A stretch of 16,791 nt of DNA, taken from the NCBI GenBank assembly GCA_020851015.1, contig JADZDN010000202.1, positions 1 to 16,791 of the forward strand. Direction: 5' to 3'. Positions 5,571 to 13,268 of this stretch are shown here, piece by piece. This stretch comes from Alphaproteobacteria bacterium (GTDB taxonomy: Bacteria; Pseudomonadota; Alphaproteobacteria; JAEULC01). Both the position numbers and the translations under genes were made by a program. Within the stretch, counting starts at the first letter, position 1. Each line of letters begins with the position of its first letter. The notes under the pieces were generated by a model. The model did not search any database and was not told the DNA's origin. It saw only the letters and a list, made by a program, of their open reading frames with translations.

Positions 5571-6083
5571 TTGGCGCGAGGCACCGCCCCCTGCCGCGTC
5601 GAACCGCTGGACGAGCGGCATGACCGCTCCCGCTTCGGCTGTGGCGTCGAGCCGCTTGACCGCTTCTTCCGCCGGCAGGCCGGCCAGGACATGCGGCGGC
5701 GCGTGTCGACGTGTTTCATCGCCGTCGCCGATGGCGACCCATCGATCGCGGGCTTCTACACCCTGTCGGCAAGCGAGATTCTGCTCGCATCCCTTCCGCC
5801 GGACTTGGCCAAGCGCCTGCCGCGCTATCCCAATGTTCCCGCCGTCCTTATGGGACGGCTTGCCGTCGACTTGCGCCATCGCGGCAAGGGAATCGGCGAG
5901 TTCCTGCTGCTGGACGCCATGAGTCGGACAATTCGCAGCGAGGTTGCCGCCTTTGCGTTCATCGTTGACGCAAAGGACGAAGCCGCCGCGGCCTTCTATG
6001 CGCGCTATGGGTTGCGGGCGCTGGGCGGTGGCGGACGTCGGTTGTTCCTGCCGGTCGCGGAGATCGCCAAGTTGTTCGCCTAG
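5571..6083 (+). CDS. GNAT acetyltransferase toxin (TacT-type)
   Basis: The frame codes for 170 residues if translation starts at TTG 5571, the codon immediately after the antitoxin's TGA and in the same frame. No other start lies between that stop and the conserved HDRSRFGCG segment (residues 17-25), which must be part of the protein. That segment and LDRFFRRQA are typical of the TacT N-terminus. The acetyl-CoA loop is RGKGIG (104-109), after the LMGRLAVD strand, and the catalytic-type Tyr is Tyr143 in FYARYG. TacT enzymes acetylate the amino group of charged glycyl- or related tRNAs and stop translation; the tRNA preference here is unknown. With no ribosome site of its own, synthesis probably depends on ribosomes finishing the antitoxin. 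It converges on the dimethylglycine dehydrogenase gene with a 9-base gap. Confidence 0.87.
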   Translation: MARGTAPCRVEPLDERHDRSRFGCGVEPLDRFFRRQAGQDMRRRVSTCFIAVADGDPSIAGFYTLSASEILLASLPPDLAKRLPRYPNVPAVLMGRLAVDLRHRGKGIGEFLLLDAMSRTIRSEVAAFAFIVDAKDEAAAAFYARYGLRALGGGGRRLFLPVAEIAKLFA

Positions 6084-6092
6084 AGCCCGTCG

Positions 6093-8528
6093 TCACATCC
6101 GCATCCGCTTGCCTTCCGGGTCGAAGGGCGGCGCCGGGATGATGGTGGCCTTGCGGCGGTCGCCGATGATCTCGATCTCGAAGGCGCCCTTGCCGCGCTC
6201 GGCGGCCAGCGCCGCCGGCACGTAGCCCTGGGCCAGCGACATATCCACGCAATGCCCGTAGCCGCCCGAGGTGACCCAGCCCACCACCTTGCCGCCGTGC
6301 CAGATCGGCTCGTCGCCCAACACGTCGGCGTCGGCCGCGTCCACGACCATGGTGACGCGCCGCAGCTTGCCGCCCTCCTGCTTCTCCTTCAGCGCGGCGT
6401 CGCGACCGATGAAGCCGTTCTTCGTCAGATCGACGAAACGGTCGAGCGCGGCCTCGAATGGCCCGTAGATCGGGCGCAGCTCGCGATACCAGGTGGGGAA
6501 ATTCTTTTCGAGGCGCAGGCACAGCAATGCCCGCATGCCGAAATTGGCGATGCCCGCGTCCTTTCCGGCAACCATGAGTTCCCGATAGAGCCGGCCCAGG
6601 TATTCCGGCGCGCCCCAGATCTCGTAACCCAGGTCGCCGGTGTAGGTGACGCGGTTGATCATCGTCGGCACGTTGGCCACGTCCATCGACCGGTGGTCGA
6701 GGAACTTGAACGCCGCGTTCGACACGTCCGCGTCGGTCAGCCGCTGCAGCACATCGCGCGATTTCGGCCCGGCCAGCGACAGGCCCACCAGGCCCATGTC
6801 GTAGCGCCGTATCTTCACCGAGCCGTCCGTCGGCAGATGCCGCTCGAACCAGCGCATATGGTACTTCTGCGCCTGCGACGAGCCCCACATCAAAAGGCGG
6901 TCGTCCGCCGCCTTGGCGATGGTGAAGTCGCCGATCAATTTGCCGGCCTCGTTCAGCATCGGGGTCAGCACGATGCGCCCCTGGCGCGGCATCTTGTTGG
7001 TCATCATCCGGCCCAGGAACGACTCCGCGCCCGGCCCGGCGATCTCGTATTTCGCAAAGTTGGCGATCTCGGTGACGCCCACCCGATCGCGCACCGCCTT
7101 GCATTCCGCCTTCACGTGCGGGAAGTCGTTGGAGCGGTGGAAGGACACGATGTCCCGGGGCTCGACGCCCTTGGGCGCGAACCACAGCGGGGTCTCCAGC
7201 CCCCAGCTGTCGCCCATCACGGCGCCCTGCGCGAGCATCGCGTCGTAGAGCGACGTGGTCTGCTGCGGGCGCGCCGCGGGCAGTTCCTCGTTGGGAAAGC
7301 GGATCGAGAAGCGGCGGGAATAGTTCTCGCGCACCTTCGCGTTGGTGTAGGGCCGGGTCGCCCATTCGCCGAACCGCGCGATGTCCATCGCCCAGACATC
7401 GAAGCCGGGATCGCCGTTGACCATCCACTGCGAGAGCGCCAGGCCCACGCCGCCGCCCTGGCTGAACCCCGCCATCACCGCGCAGGCGCACCAGAAATTC
7501 CGCAGGCCCTGGACCGGGCCGACCAGCGGATTGCCGTCGGGCGAGAAGGTGAACGGCCCGTTGATGACGCGCTTGATGCCGGCCTTGCCCATCGCCGGGA
7601 AGTGCTTGAACCCGATCTCGAGGGACGGCGCGATGCGGTCGAGGTCGGGCGGAAGCAGCTCGGTACCGAAATCCCACGGCGTCTGCCGCGGCTGCCAAGG
7701 CACGCAGGCCTTCTCGTAGGTGCCCAGCACCATGCCCTGGTGCTCCTGGCGCATGTAGATCTCGGCCTTGAAGTCGATCGCGTGCGGCAGCTCGTGGCCC
7801 TTGTCCTTGTTGAACTGAATCACCTCGGGCATGTCCTCGGTGACCAGGTACATGTGCTCCATCGCCAGCACCGGCAGTTCGATGCCGACCATGCGGCCGA
7901 CCTCGCGCGCCCACAATCCGCCGCAGTTGACGACATGCTCGGCGTGGATGTCGCCCTTGGTCGTCCTGACCGTCCAGGTGCCGTCGCCGCGCGGATCGAG
8001 CGCCGTCACGCGGGCCTGCAGGTAGATCTCGGCGCCAGCGATGCGGGCGGATTTGGCATAGGCATGGGTCGTGCCGGCCGGGTCGAGGTTGCCGTCGGCC
8101 GCGTCCAGCATGGCGCCGACGAAAAACCTGTCCTCGAGCAGCGGGAAGAGCCGCTTGGCTTCCTTGGCGCTCATCAGTTCGGTCTCGAGGCCGAGATAGC
8201 GGGCGCGGGCATGCGCCATCTTCAGCCATTCCATGCGCTCAGGGGTGTCGGCGAGCATCAGCCCGCCCGAGCGGTGCAGACCGCAGGACTGGCCGGAAAT
8301 CCTCTCCAGCTCGTCGTAGAGCCCGATCGTGTACCCCTGCAGCTTGGCGACGTTGGGATCGCCGTTCAGCGTGTGGAACCCGCCCGCCGCATGCCAGGTG
8401 GACCCGGAGGTGAGCTGGTCTCGCTCCACCAGCACGACGTCGCGCCAGCCGGCCTTGGTCAGGTGATAGAGAACGCTGCAGCCAACCACCCCGCCGCCGA
8501 TGACGACGGCCCGCGCCTGGGATTTCAT
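6093..8528 (-). CDS. FAD-dependent dimethylglycine/sarcosine dehydrogenase with GcvT domain
   Basis: This is an 811-residue protein, the normal length for the family. The start ATG 8528 follows a G-rich ribosome site. Residues 5-365 are the DAO-type FAD domain: the dinucleotide loop GGGVVGCS (11-18), a flavin-acidic VLVER (32-36), and GSTWHAAGG (42-50), whose His46 corresponds to the His that covalently carries FAD in dimethylglycine and sarcosine dehydrogenases. A linker domain follows, then a GcvT-like aminomethyltransferase fold (about 430-800) that binds tetrahydrofolate and captures the released one-carbon unit. The reaction is oxidative N-demethylation to sarcosine or glycine plus formaldehyde or methylene-THF. 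Which methylated glycine is used cannot be read from sequence. It is 18 bases downstream of the FAH-family gene and almost certainly cotranscribed with it. Confidence 0.88.
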   Translation of the reverse strand: MKSQARAVVIGGGVVGCSVLYHLTKAGWRDVVLVERDQLTSGSTWHAAGGFHTLNGDPNVAKLQGYTIGLYDELERISGQSCGLHRSGGLMLADTPERMEWLKMAHARARYLGLETELMSAKEAKRLFPLLEDRFFVGAMLDAADGNLDPAGTTHAYAKSARIAGAEIYLQARVTALDPRGDGTWTVRTTKGDIHAEHVVNCGGLWAREVGRMVGIELPVLAMEHMYLVTEDMPEVIQFNKDKGHELPHAIDFKAEIYMRQEHQGMVLGTYEKACVPWQPRQTPWDFGTELLPPDLDRIAPSLEIGFKHFPAMGKAGIKRVINGPFTFSPDGNPLVGPVQGLRNFWCACAVMAGFSQGGGVGLALSQWMVNGDPGFDVWAMDIARFGEWATRPYTNAKVRENYSRRFSIRFPNEELPAARPQQTTSLYDAMLAQGAVMGDSWGLETPLWFAPKGVEPRDIVSFHRSNDFPHVKAECKAVRDRVGVTEIANFAKYEIAGPGAESFLGRMMTNKMPRQGRIVLTPMLNEAGKLIGDFTIAKAADDRLLMWGSSQAQKYHMRWFERHLPTDGSVKIRRYDMGLVGLSLAGPKSRDVLQRLTDADVSNAAFKFLDHRSMDVANVPTMINRVTYTGDLGYEIWGAPEYLGRLYRELMVAGKDAGIANFGMRALLCLRLEKNFPTWYRELRPIYGPFEAALDRFVDLTKNGFIGRDAALKEKQEGGKLRRVTMVVDAADADVLGDEPIWHGGKVVGWVTSGGYGHCVDMSLAQGYVPAALAAERGKGAFEIEIIGDRRKATIIPAPPFDPEGKRMRM

Positions 8529-8546
8529 CGCTGTCCCCCCGTGTGC

Positions 8547-9740
8547 CTAGAGCAGCCCGCGCTGGGCGAGGTTGCGCATCAGCGCGCCCGAGCCGAAAGT
8601 CCAGGGCGACGCCTTGTCGGACGTCGTCACGCGATTGACCAGCGCGCCCAGCGTGGGGGTGGCGATGGTGACGATATCGCCGACCTGATGGGTAAACCCC
8701 GATCCCTTGGCGCCGCGGTCCTTGGTCGGCGCGAACATCGTGCCGAGGAACAGCACGAAGCCGTCGGGATACTGGTGCGCCGGCCCGGTCGTATGCGCAA
8801 CGAGCTCGAGCGGGTCGCGGCTGATCTTGGACATCGAGCTCTTGGCGTCGAGCAGGAACTGGTCGGCGCCGCGCACGCTCAGGTGCACGTCGGCGCGGCG
8901 CACGTCGTCGATCGAATAGGTCTCGTCGAACAGGCGGATGAACGGGCCGACCGCGGAACTGGCGTTGTTGTCCTTGGCCTTGCCCAGCAGCAGCGCGCTG
9001 CGCCCCTCGAAGTCCCGCAGATTGACGTCGTTGCCCAGGGTCGCGCCTTTCACCTCGCCGCGCGCGTTGACCGCCAGCACGATCTCGGGCTCCGGATTGT
9101 TCCAGGACGAATCGGGATGCAGGCCGATCTCGGCGCCGGTGCCGACCGAGGCCATCGGGGGGCACTTGGTGAAGATCTCGGCGTAGGGGCCGATGCCGAC
9201 CTCGAGATAGGGCGACCACAAATCGCGCTGGATCAGCGCCTGCTTCAGCTTGTCGGCCTCGATCGAGCCCGGCTTGACCGCCGACAGGTCGGCGCCGATC
9301 TCGCGGTTGAGTTCGCGACGCAGCGAGTCCTGGCGCGAGGAATCGCCCTTGGCCTTGGACTCGATCACGCGTTCCAGCATCGAGTTGGCGAAGGTGACGC
9401 CGGCGGCCTTGACCGCCTGCAGGTCGCAGGGCGCCAGGAAATAGGGCCGTCCCGGGTCGCGCTTGTCGCAAGGCGTGTTGGCGAGAACCTCGGCGACGGT
9501 CCCGATCCGCCTAGCGCCCTTGGCGGCCCGCGCCAAGCTGAGCGGGTTGGGCGCGTTGAGCAGTTCACTGACCGTGGGCGACAGGCCGGTGATGTCCCAG
9601 ACCCCGTCGGAACGCAGCGACACCACCGCCGGCCCGGCCGGGCCGCCGGACAGCGGTCCGGGAAGCCAGGCGCGGCCGACCAGCGTGCCCTTGGTGCCGT
9701 CGGACGGCAGGCTCAGCGCGGCATCCAGCGTCAGGCGCAT
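8547..9740 (-). CDS. Fumarylacetoacetate hydrolase (FAH) family protein
   Basis: This is a 397-residue protein. ATG 9740 is preferred to a TTG 18 bases further upstream because the G-rich ribosome site (GGGGGAG) lies between them, nine bases before the ATG. An N-terminal region with WDITG and PTVSELL precedes the FAH fold. The catalytic core shows VTFANSMLERV (115-125), then the metal site: Glu217 and Glu219 in PEPEIVLAVN and Asp238 in GNDVNLRDFEG, followed by LGTMFAP and HQVGDIVTI near the C-terminus. The family cleaves or dehydrates 2-keto acids and beta-diketones using Mg; members include 2-keto-3-deoxy sugar acid dehydratases. This longer (about 390-residue) subgroup has no substrate I can name. 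It is the first gene of a unit with the dimethylglycine dehydrogenase and is divergent from mtnA. Confidence 0.85.
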   Translation of the reverse strand: MRLTLDAALSLPSDGTKGTLVGRAWLPGPLSGGPAGPAVVSLRSDGVWDITGLSPTVSELLNAPNPLSLARAAKGARRIGTVAEVLANTPCDKRDPGRPYFLAPCDLQAVKAAGVTFANSMLERVIESKAKGDSSRQDSLRRELNREIGADLSAVKPGSIEADKLKQALIQRDLWSPYLEVGIGPYAEIFTKCPPMASVGTGAEIGLHPDSSWNNPEPEIVLAVNARGEVKGATLGNDVNLRDFEGRSALLLGKAKDNNASSAVGPFIRLFDETYSIDDVRRADVHLSVRGADQFLLDAKSSMSKISRDPLELVAHTTGPAHQYPDGFVLFLGTMFAPTKDRGAKGSGFTHQVGDIVTIATPTLGALVNRVTTSDKASPWTFGSGALMRNLAQRGLL

Positions 9741-9824
9741 CGTCGAATTCTCCCCCAAACCGCGGACCGTGCCACTGTGGTGCGGTGGCCGACAACTGTC
9801 CAGACGGCCCGTCGCGGTCTGCGA

Positions 9825-9853
9825 TTGAACCCCGGGTCCGTTCTCTCTATATA
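9825..9853 (+). promoter_or_regulatory. Sigma-70 promoter of mtnA
   Basis: TTGAAC (9825-9830), a 17-base spacer and TATATA (9848-9853) make one of the best promoters in the window. Transcription would begin near 9860, leaving under 20 bases before the ATG at 9878. This leaves no room for a riboswitch. Confidence 0.65.
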
Positions 9854-9877
9854 CCGGCGCGCGGCAGGGAATAGACG

Positions 9878-11002
9878 ATGCGCGTCAACGGCAGGCACTA
9901 CCGGACGATCTGGCCGGCGGCGGGAGGCGAGCCCCCCGGGGCGGTCGAGATCATCGACCAGACCCTGCTGCCGCATGCTTTCGCGACGCTGACGCTGCAA
10001 TCGCTGGATGACGCCGCGCGCGCCATCAGTACCATGCAGGTGCGCGGCGCGCCCCTGATCGGCGCCACCGCCGCCTATGGCGTTGCGCTCGCCATGCGCG
10101 CGCACGCCTCGGACGAGGCGCTCGACCGCGCCTGCGACACCCTGCTCAAGACGAGGCCGACCGCGGTCAACCTGCGCTGGGCGCTCGACGACATGCGCAC
10201 GCACCTGCGCAACCGGCCGCGCGGCGAGCGCGTCGCCGCCGCCTATGAACGCGCGGCCCAGATCTGCGACGAGGACGTGGCGATCAACGACGCGATCGGC
10301 ACCCATGGGCTGAAGCTGTTCCGCGAGGCAGCGGACCGAAAAGGCGGGCCGGCCGCAGGCCCGTTGAATGTCCTGACCCACTGCAATGCGGGCTGGCTGG
10401 CGACGGTCGACTGGGGCACGGCGCTGGCCCCGATCTACAAGGCCCACGACGCGGGCATGGATGTCCATGTCTGGGTCGACGAGACCCGGCCGCGCAACCA
10501 GGGCATGAGCCTGACGGCCTGGGAGCTGGGCCAGCACGGGGTGAAACACACGGTGATCGCCGACAATACCGGCGGGCACCTGATGCAGCACGGCATGGTC
10601 GACCTGTGCATCGTCGGCACCGACCGCACCACCGCCACGGGCGACGTGTGCAACAAGATCGGCACCTACCTGAAGGCGCTGGCCGCGCACGACAACAACG
10701 TGCCGTTCTATATCGGCCTGCCCTCGCCGACGATCGACTGGACGATCGGCGACGGGGTGAAGGAAATCCCGATCGAGCAGCGCGGCGGCGAGGAACTGTC
10801 CCGCATCGCGGGGCGCCTGGCGGACGGAAAGGTGGTCACGGTCGACATCGCGCCCGAGGGCAGCGCCGTCGCCAACTATGCCTTCGACGTGACGCCCGCG
10901 CGGCTGGTGACGGCGCTGGTGACGGAGCGCGGCGCCTGCCCCGCAACCGCGGCGGGGTTGCGCGGCCTGTTCCCCGAGCGGTCGGAGAGGAAAGCCGTTT
11001 GA
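9878..11002 (+). CDS. mtnA: S-methyl-5-thioribose-1-phosphate isomerase
   Basis: This is a 374-residue protein of the aIF2B/MtnA superfamily. AGGGA lies about seven bases before ATG 9878. Diagnostic segments are in order: [13 protein letters not shown] (56-68), NLRWALD (98-104), THCNAG with catalytic Cys169, [15 protein letters not shown] with catalytic Asp249, and NKIGTY (259-264). Both residues of the Cys/Asp pair used by the Bacillus enzyme are present. The reaction is methylthioribose-1-phosphate to methylthioribulose-1-phosphate in salvage of the SAM by-product methylthioadenosine; related isomerases act on 5-deoxyribose-1-phosphate. No mtnB, mtnC, mtnD or mtnK gene is visible. Instead the next gene downstream is an aldolase/dehydrogenase fusion, which points to a DHAP-shunt type pathway. 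Confidence 0.93.
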   Translation: MRVNGRHYRTIWPAAGGEPPGAVEIIDQTLLPHAFATLTLQSLDDAARAISTMQVRGAPLIGATAAYGVALAMRAHASDEALDRACDTLLKTRPTAVNLRWALDDMRTHLRNRPRGERVAAAYERAAQICDEDVAINDAIGTHGLKLFREAADRKGGPAAGPLNVLTHCNAGWLATVDWGTALAPIYKAHDAGMDVHVWVDETRPRNQGMSLTAWELGQHGVKHTVIADNTGGHLMQHGMVDLCIVGTDRTTATGDVCNKIGTYLKALAAHDNNVPFYIGLPSPTIDWTIGDGVKEIPIEQRGGEELSRIAGRLADGKVVTVDIAPEGSAVANYAFDVTPARLVTALVTERGACPATAAGLRGLFPERSERKAV

Positions 11003-11040
11003 TGCACGCGATGTCCTCGCGGCACGCACCCCCCACCCTA

Positions 11041-11102
11041 CCCCTCCCCCGCAAGGGGGGAGGGGACTCCTCCTTTGTCCCCCCTCCCCTCGTGGGAGGG
11101 GG
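11041..11102. repeat. Double C/G-rich intergenic palindrome
   Basis: Two hairpins lie in tandem. CCCCTCCCCC (11041-11050) pairs with GGGGGAGGGG (11056-11065), and CCCCCTCCC (11080-11088) pairs with GGGAGGGGG (11094-11102), each over a five-base loop. A further AGGGGGAGGGGG tail (11105-11116) follows. The opening CACCCCCC-ACCCTA-CCCCTCCCCC pattern resembles dispersed repeats found between genes in many alphaproteobacteria and some other proteobacteria. It separates mtnA from the aldolase gene and may tune mRNA stability or partly terminate. Confidence 0.75.
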
Positions 11103-11156
11103 TCAGGGGGAGGGGGCCGCCGCATCGCACTGCCATTGCTGCGCGCGAGGCATCCC

Positions 11157-13211
11157 ATGAAAAACCTGTGGTCCGACCGCGACGCGCGGGCGATGGTGAA
11201 ACGCTACGCGACCCAGGGCGTGAACGAGGACCTGGCGCTGCGCGTCTATACCTCGCGCCTCTTGGGCGGCGAGCCCCGGCTGGTGCAGCACGGCGGCGGC
11301 AACACCTCGGTCAAGACCGTGGTGCGCGACCAGGTGGGCGACGAGGTCACCGTGCTCTGCGTCAAGGGCAGCGGCTGGGACATGGAGAAGATCGAGCCGG
11401 CCGGACTGCCCGCCGTGCGGCTCGAGCCCCTGAAGCGCCTCGCGAAGCTGGATGCGCTGAGCGACGAGGACATGGTCAACCTGCAGCGCGGCAACCTGAT
11501 CGACCAGGCCTCGCCCAACCCCTCGGTCGAGACGCTGCTGCACGCCTTCCTGCCGCACAAGTTCATCGACCACACGCATTCCAACGCCGTGCTGTCGCTC
11601 TGCGACCGGCCGGACGGCGAGAAGCTGTGCCGCGACCTGTATGGCGACCGCGCGGCGCTGGTGCCCTATGTCATGCCGGGCTTCGCGCTGGCCAAGCTGG
11701 CGCGCGACGTCCATGCCGCCAACCCGGACTGCGAGGGGCTGATCCTGCTGAAGCATGGCATCTTCAGCTTCGGCGCCACGGCGCGCGCGGCCTATGACCG
11801 GATGATCGACCTTGTCAACCTGGCCGAGGGGCTGCTGGCTAGGGACAAGCCCGCGAAACGCGCAGCCGGGAAGCTGCCGCGCAAGCTCGCGTCCCTGGCC
11901 GAGGTCGCGCCGGCGATCCGCGGCGCGCTGGCCCAGCCGGTCGACCGCAACGAGGGGCGCTGGACGCGCTTCGTGCTGGAGCATCGCGGCTCCGAGCGCG
12001 TGATGGCGTTCGTCAACGCGCGGGACGTATCGCGCGCCGCGCGCGGCGGCGTGGCCACGCCCGACCACGTCATCCGCACCAAGCCCTGGCCGCTCGTCCT
12101 GCCGGCGGCGGAATCGGGCAGGCTCGACGATTTCGCCGCCGCGGCCCGCGCGGCGGCGGCGGCCTACCAGCGCGACTACCGCGCCTATTTCGAACGCCAC
12201 AACGCGACGGCCAAGCCGAAGAAGAAGCCGCTCGATCCCCTGCCCCGCGTCGTGCTGGCGCCGGGCCTTGGCCTGTTCGGCCTGGGCGCGTCGGCCAAGG
12301 ACGCAAAGGTCGTCGCCGACATCGCCGAGACCTGGGTCGACGTCGTGACCGCGGCCGGGGCCGGCAAGGGCTTCGAGAGCATTCCCGAGCGCGACATCTT
12401 CGACATGGAATACTGGTCGCTGGAGCAGGCCAAGCTCGGCAAGGCGGCCGAGAAGCCGCTGGCGCGCCAGGTCGCGGCCGTCACCGGCGGGGGGGGCACG
12501 ATCGGCGCGGCGATCGGCGCCGCGTTCCGCCAGCAAGGCGCGGAGGTGGCGCTGCTCGACCTGAACGGCGACGCCGCCCGGGCTGCCGCGACGAAGCTGG
12601 GCGGGCTGGGATTGCGCTGCGACGTCACCGACCGTGCCTCGGTCGATGCCGCGTTCGATGCGATCGCGCGCGCCTTTGGCGGCGTCGATATCGTGGTCTC
12701 GAACGCCGGCGCCGCCTGGCAGGGCCGTATCGGCGAGGTCGCGGACGCGGTGCTGCGCCGGAGCTTCGAGCTGAATTTCTTCGCCCACCAGCATGTCGCC
12801 CAGGCCGCGCTGCGGATCATGCGCGCGCAGGCCACGGGCGGGACGCTGCTGTTCAACGCCTCGAAGCAGGCGGTCAACCCCGGCCCGAACTTCGGGCCCT
12901 ACGGCCTGCCCAAGGCGGCGACCCTGGCGCTGATGCGGCAGTACGCGATCGACTATGGCGCCGAGGGCATCACCGCCAACGCCGTGAACGCCGACCGCAT
13001 CCGCTCGGGCCTGTTGACCGCGGACATGATCAAGAGCCGGTCCAACGCGCGGGGCGTCAGCGAACACGACTACATGGCCGGCAACCTCCTGGGCCGCGAG
13101 GTGCGGGCCGAGGATGTGGCCGAGGCGTTCGTGTCGCTGGCGCTGGCGCGCAAGACCACCGGCGCGGTCCTGACCGTCGACGGCGGCAACATCGCGGCGG
13201 CGTTGCGGTAG
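11157..13211 (+). CDS. Bifunctional class II aldolase / short-chain dehydrogenase
   Basis: The protein has 684 residues from ATG 11157; a TTG 21 bases upstream is less likely. Residues 1-230 are a class II (AraD/FucA-type) aldolase: HGGGNTSVK (45-53) for phosphate binding and zinc ligands His139 and His141 in HTHSN plus His200 in LLKHG. A linker of roughly 200 residues follows. Residues 436-684 are a short-chain dehydrogenase: TGGGGTIG (443-450) for NAD(P), SNAG (515-518), Ser569, and Tyr582/Lys586 in the YGLPK motif. This is the architecture of rhamnulose-1-phosphate aldolase/lactaldehyde dehydrogenase fusions. Directly after mtnA, the likelier substrate is methylthioribulose- or 5-deoxyribulose-1-phosphate, cut to DHAP and an aldehyde that the fused dehydrogenase then oxidises or reduces. 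That assignment is an inference from context; rhamnose use remains possible. Confidence 0.88.
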   Translation: MKNLWSDRDARAMVKRYATQGVNEDLALRVYTSRLLGGEPRLVQHGGGNTSVKTVVRDQVGDEVTVLCVKGSGWDMEKIEPAGLPAVRLEPLKRLAKLDALSDEDMVNLQRGNLIDQASPNPSVETLLHAFLPHKFIDHTHSNAVLSLCDRPDGEKLCRDLYGDRAALVPYVMPGFALAKLARDVHAANPDCEGLILLKHGIFSFGATARAAYDRMIDLVNLAEGLLARDKPAKRAAGKLPRKLASLAEVAPAIRGALAQPVDRNEGRWTRFVLEHRGSERVMAFVNARDVSRAARGGVATPDHVIRTKPWPLVLPAAESGRLDDFAAAARAAAAAYQRDYRAYFERHNATAKPKKKPLDPLPRVVLAPGLGLFGLGASAKDAKVVADIAETWVDVVTAAGAGKGFESIPERDIFDMEYWSLEQAKLGKAAEKPLARQVAAVTGGGGTIGAAIGAAFRQQGAEVALLDLNGDAARAAATKLGGLGLRCDVTDRASVDAAFDAIARAFGGVDIVVSNAGAAWQGRIGEVADAVLRRSFELNFFAHQHVAQAALRIMRAQATGGTLLFNASKQAVNPGPNFGPYGLPKAATLALMRQYAIDYGAEGITANAVNADRIRSGLLTADMIKSRSNARGVSEHDYMAGNLLGREVRAEDVAEAFVSLALARKTTGAVLTVDGGNIAAALR

Positions 13212-13268
13212 GATGGGCGCGGGCCGGATGCCGGCCGCAACGCCTCGCCCGGGAAGTCAGGGCCCGCG

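Noticed and set aside
9741..9877. A SAM-type riboswitch upstream of mtnA
   Set aside because: The promoter at 9825-9853 leaves under 20 transcribed bases before the ATG, and I see no SAM-I or SAM-II core in the gap.
6252..9992. A 1246-codon open frame on the plus strand opposite the dehydrogenase and FAH genes
   Set aside because: It is His/Arg/Gly-rich with no recognisable domain and lies antisense to two clear enzyme genes; long antisense frames are expected in very GC-rich coding DNA.
11041..11102. The paired C/G hairpins as a CRISPR array or rho-independent terminator
   Set aside because: There are no regularly spaced identical repeats with unique spacers, and no T tract follows either hairpin.
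11103..13067. A 654-codon minus-strand frame opposite the aldolase/dehydrogenase gene
   Set aside because: The composition is typical of a mirror frame (Arg/Ala/Gly/His-rich) and no domain is visible, while the plus-strand frame has complete catalytic motifs.
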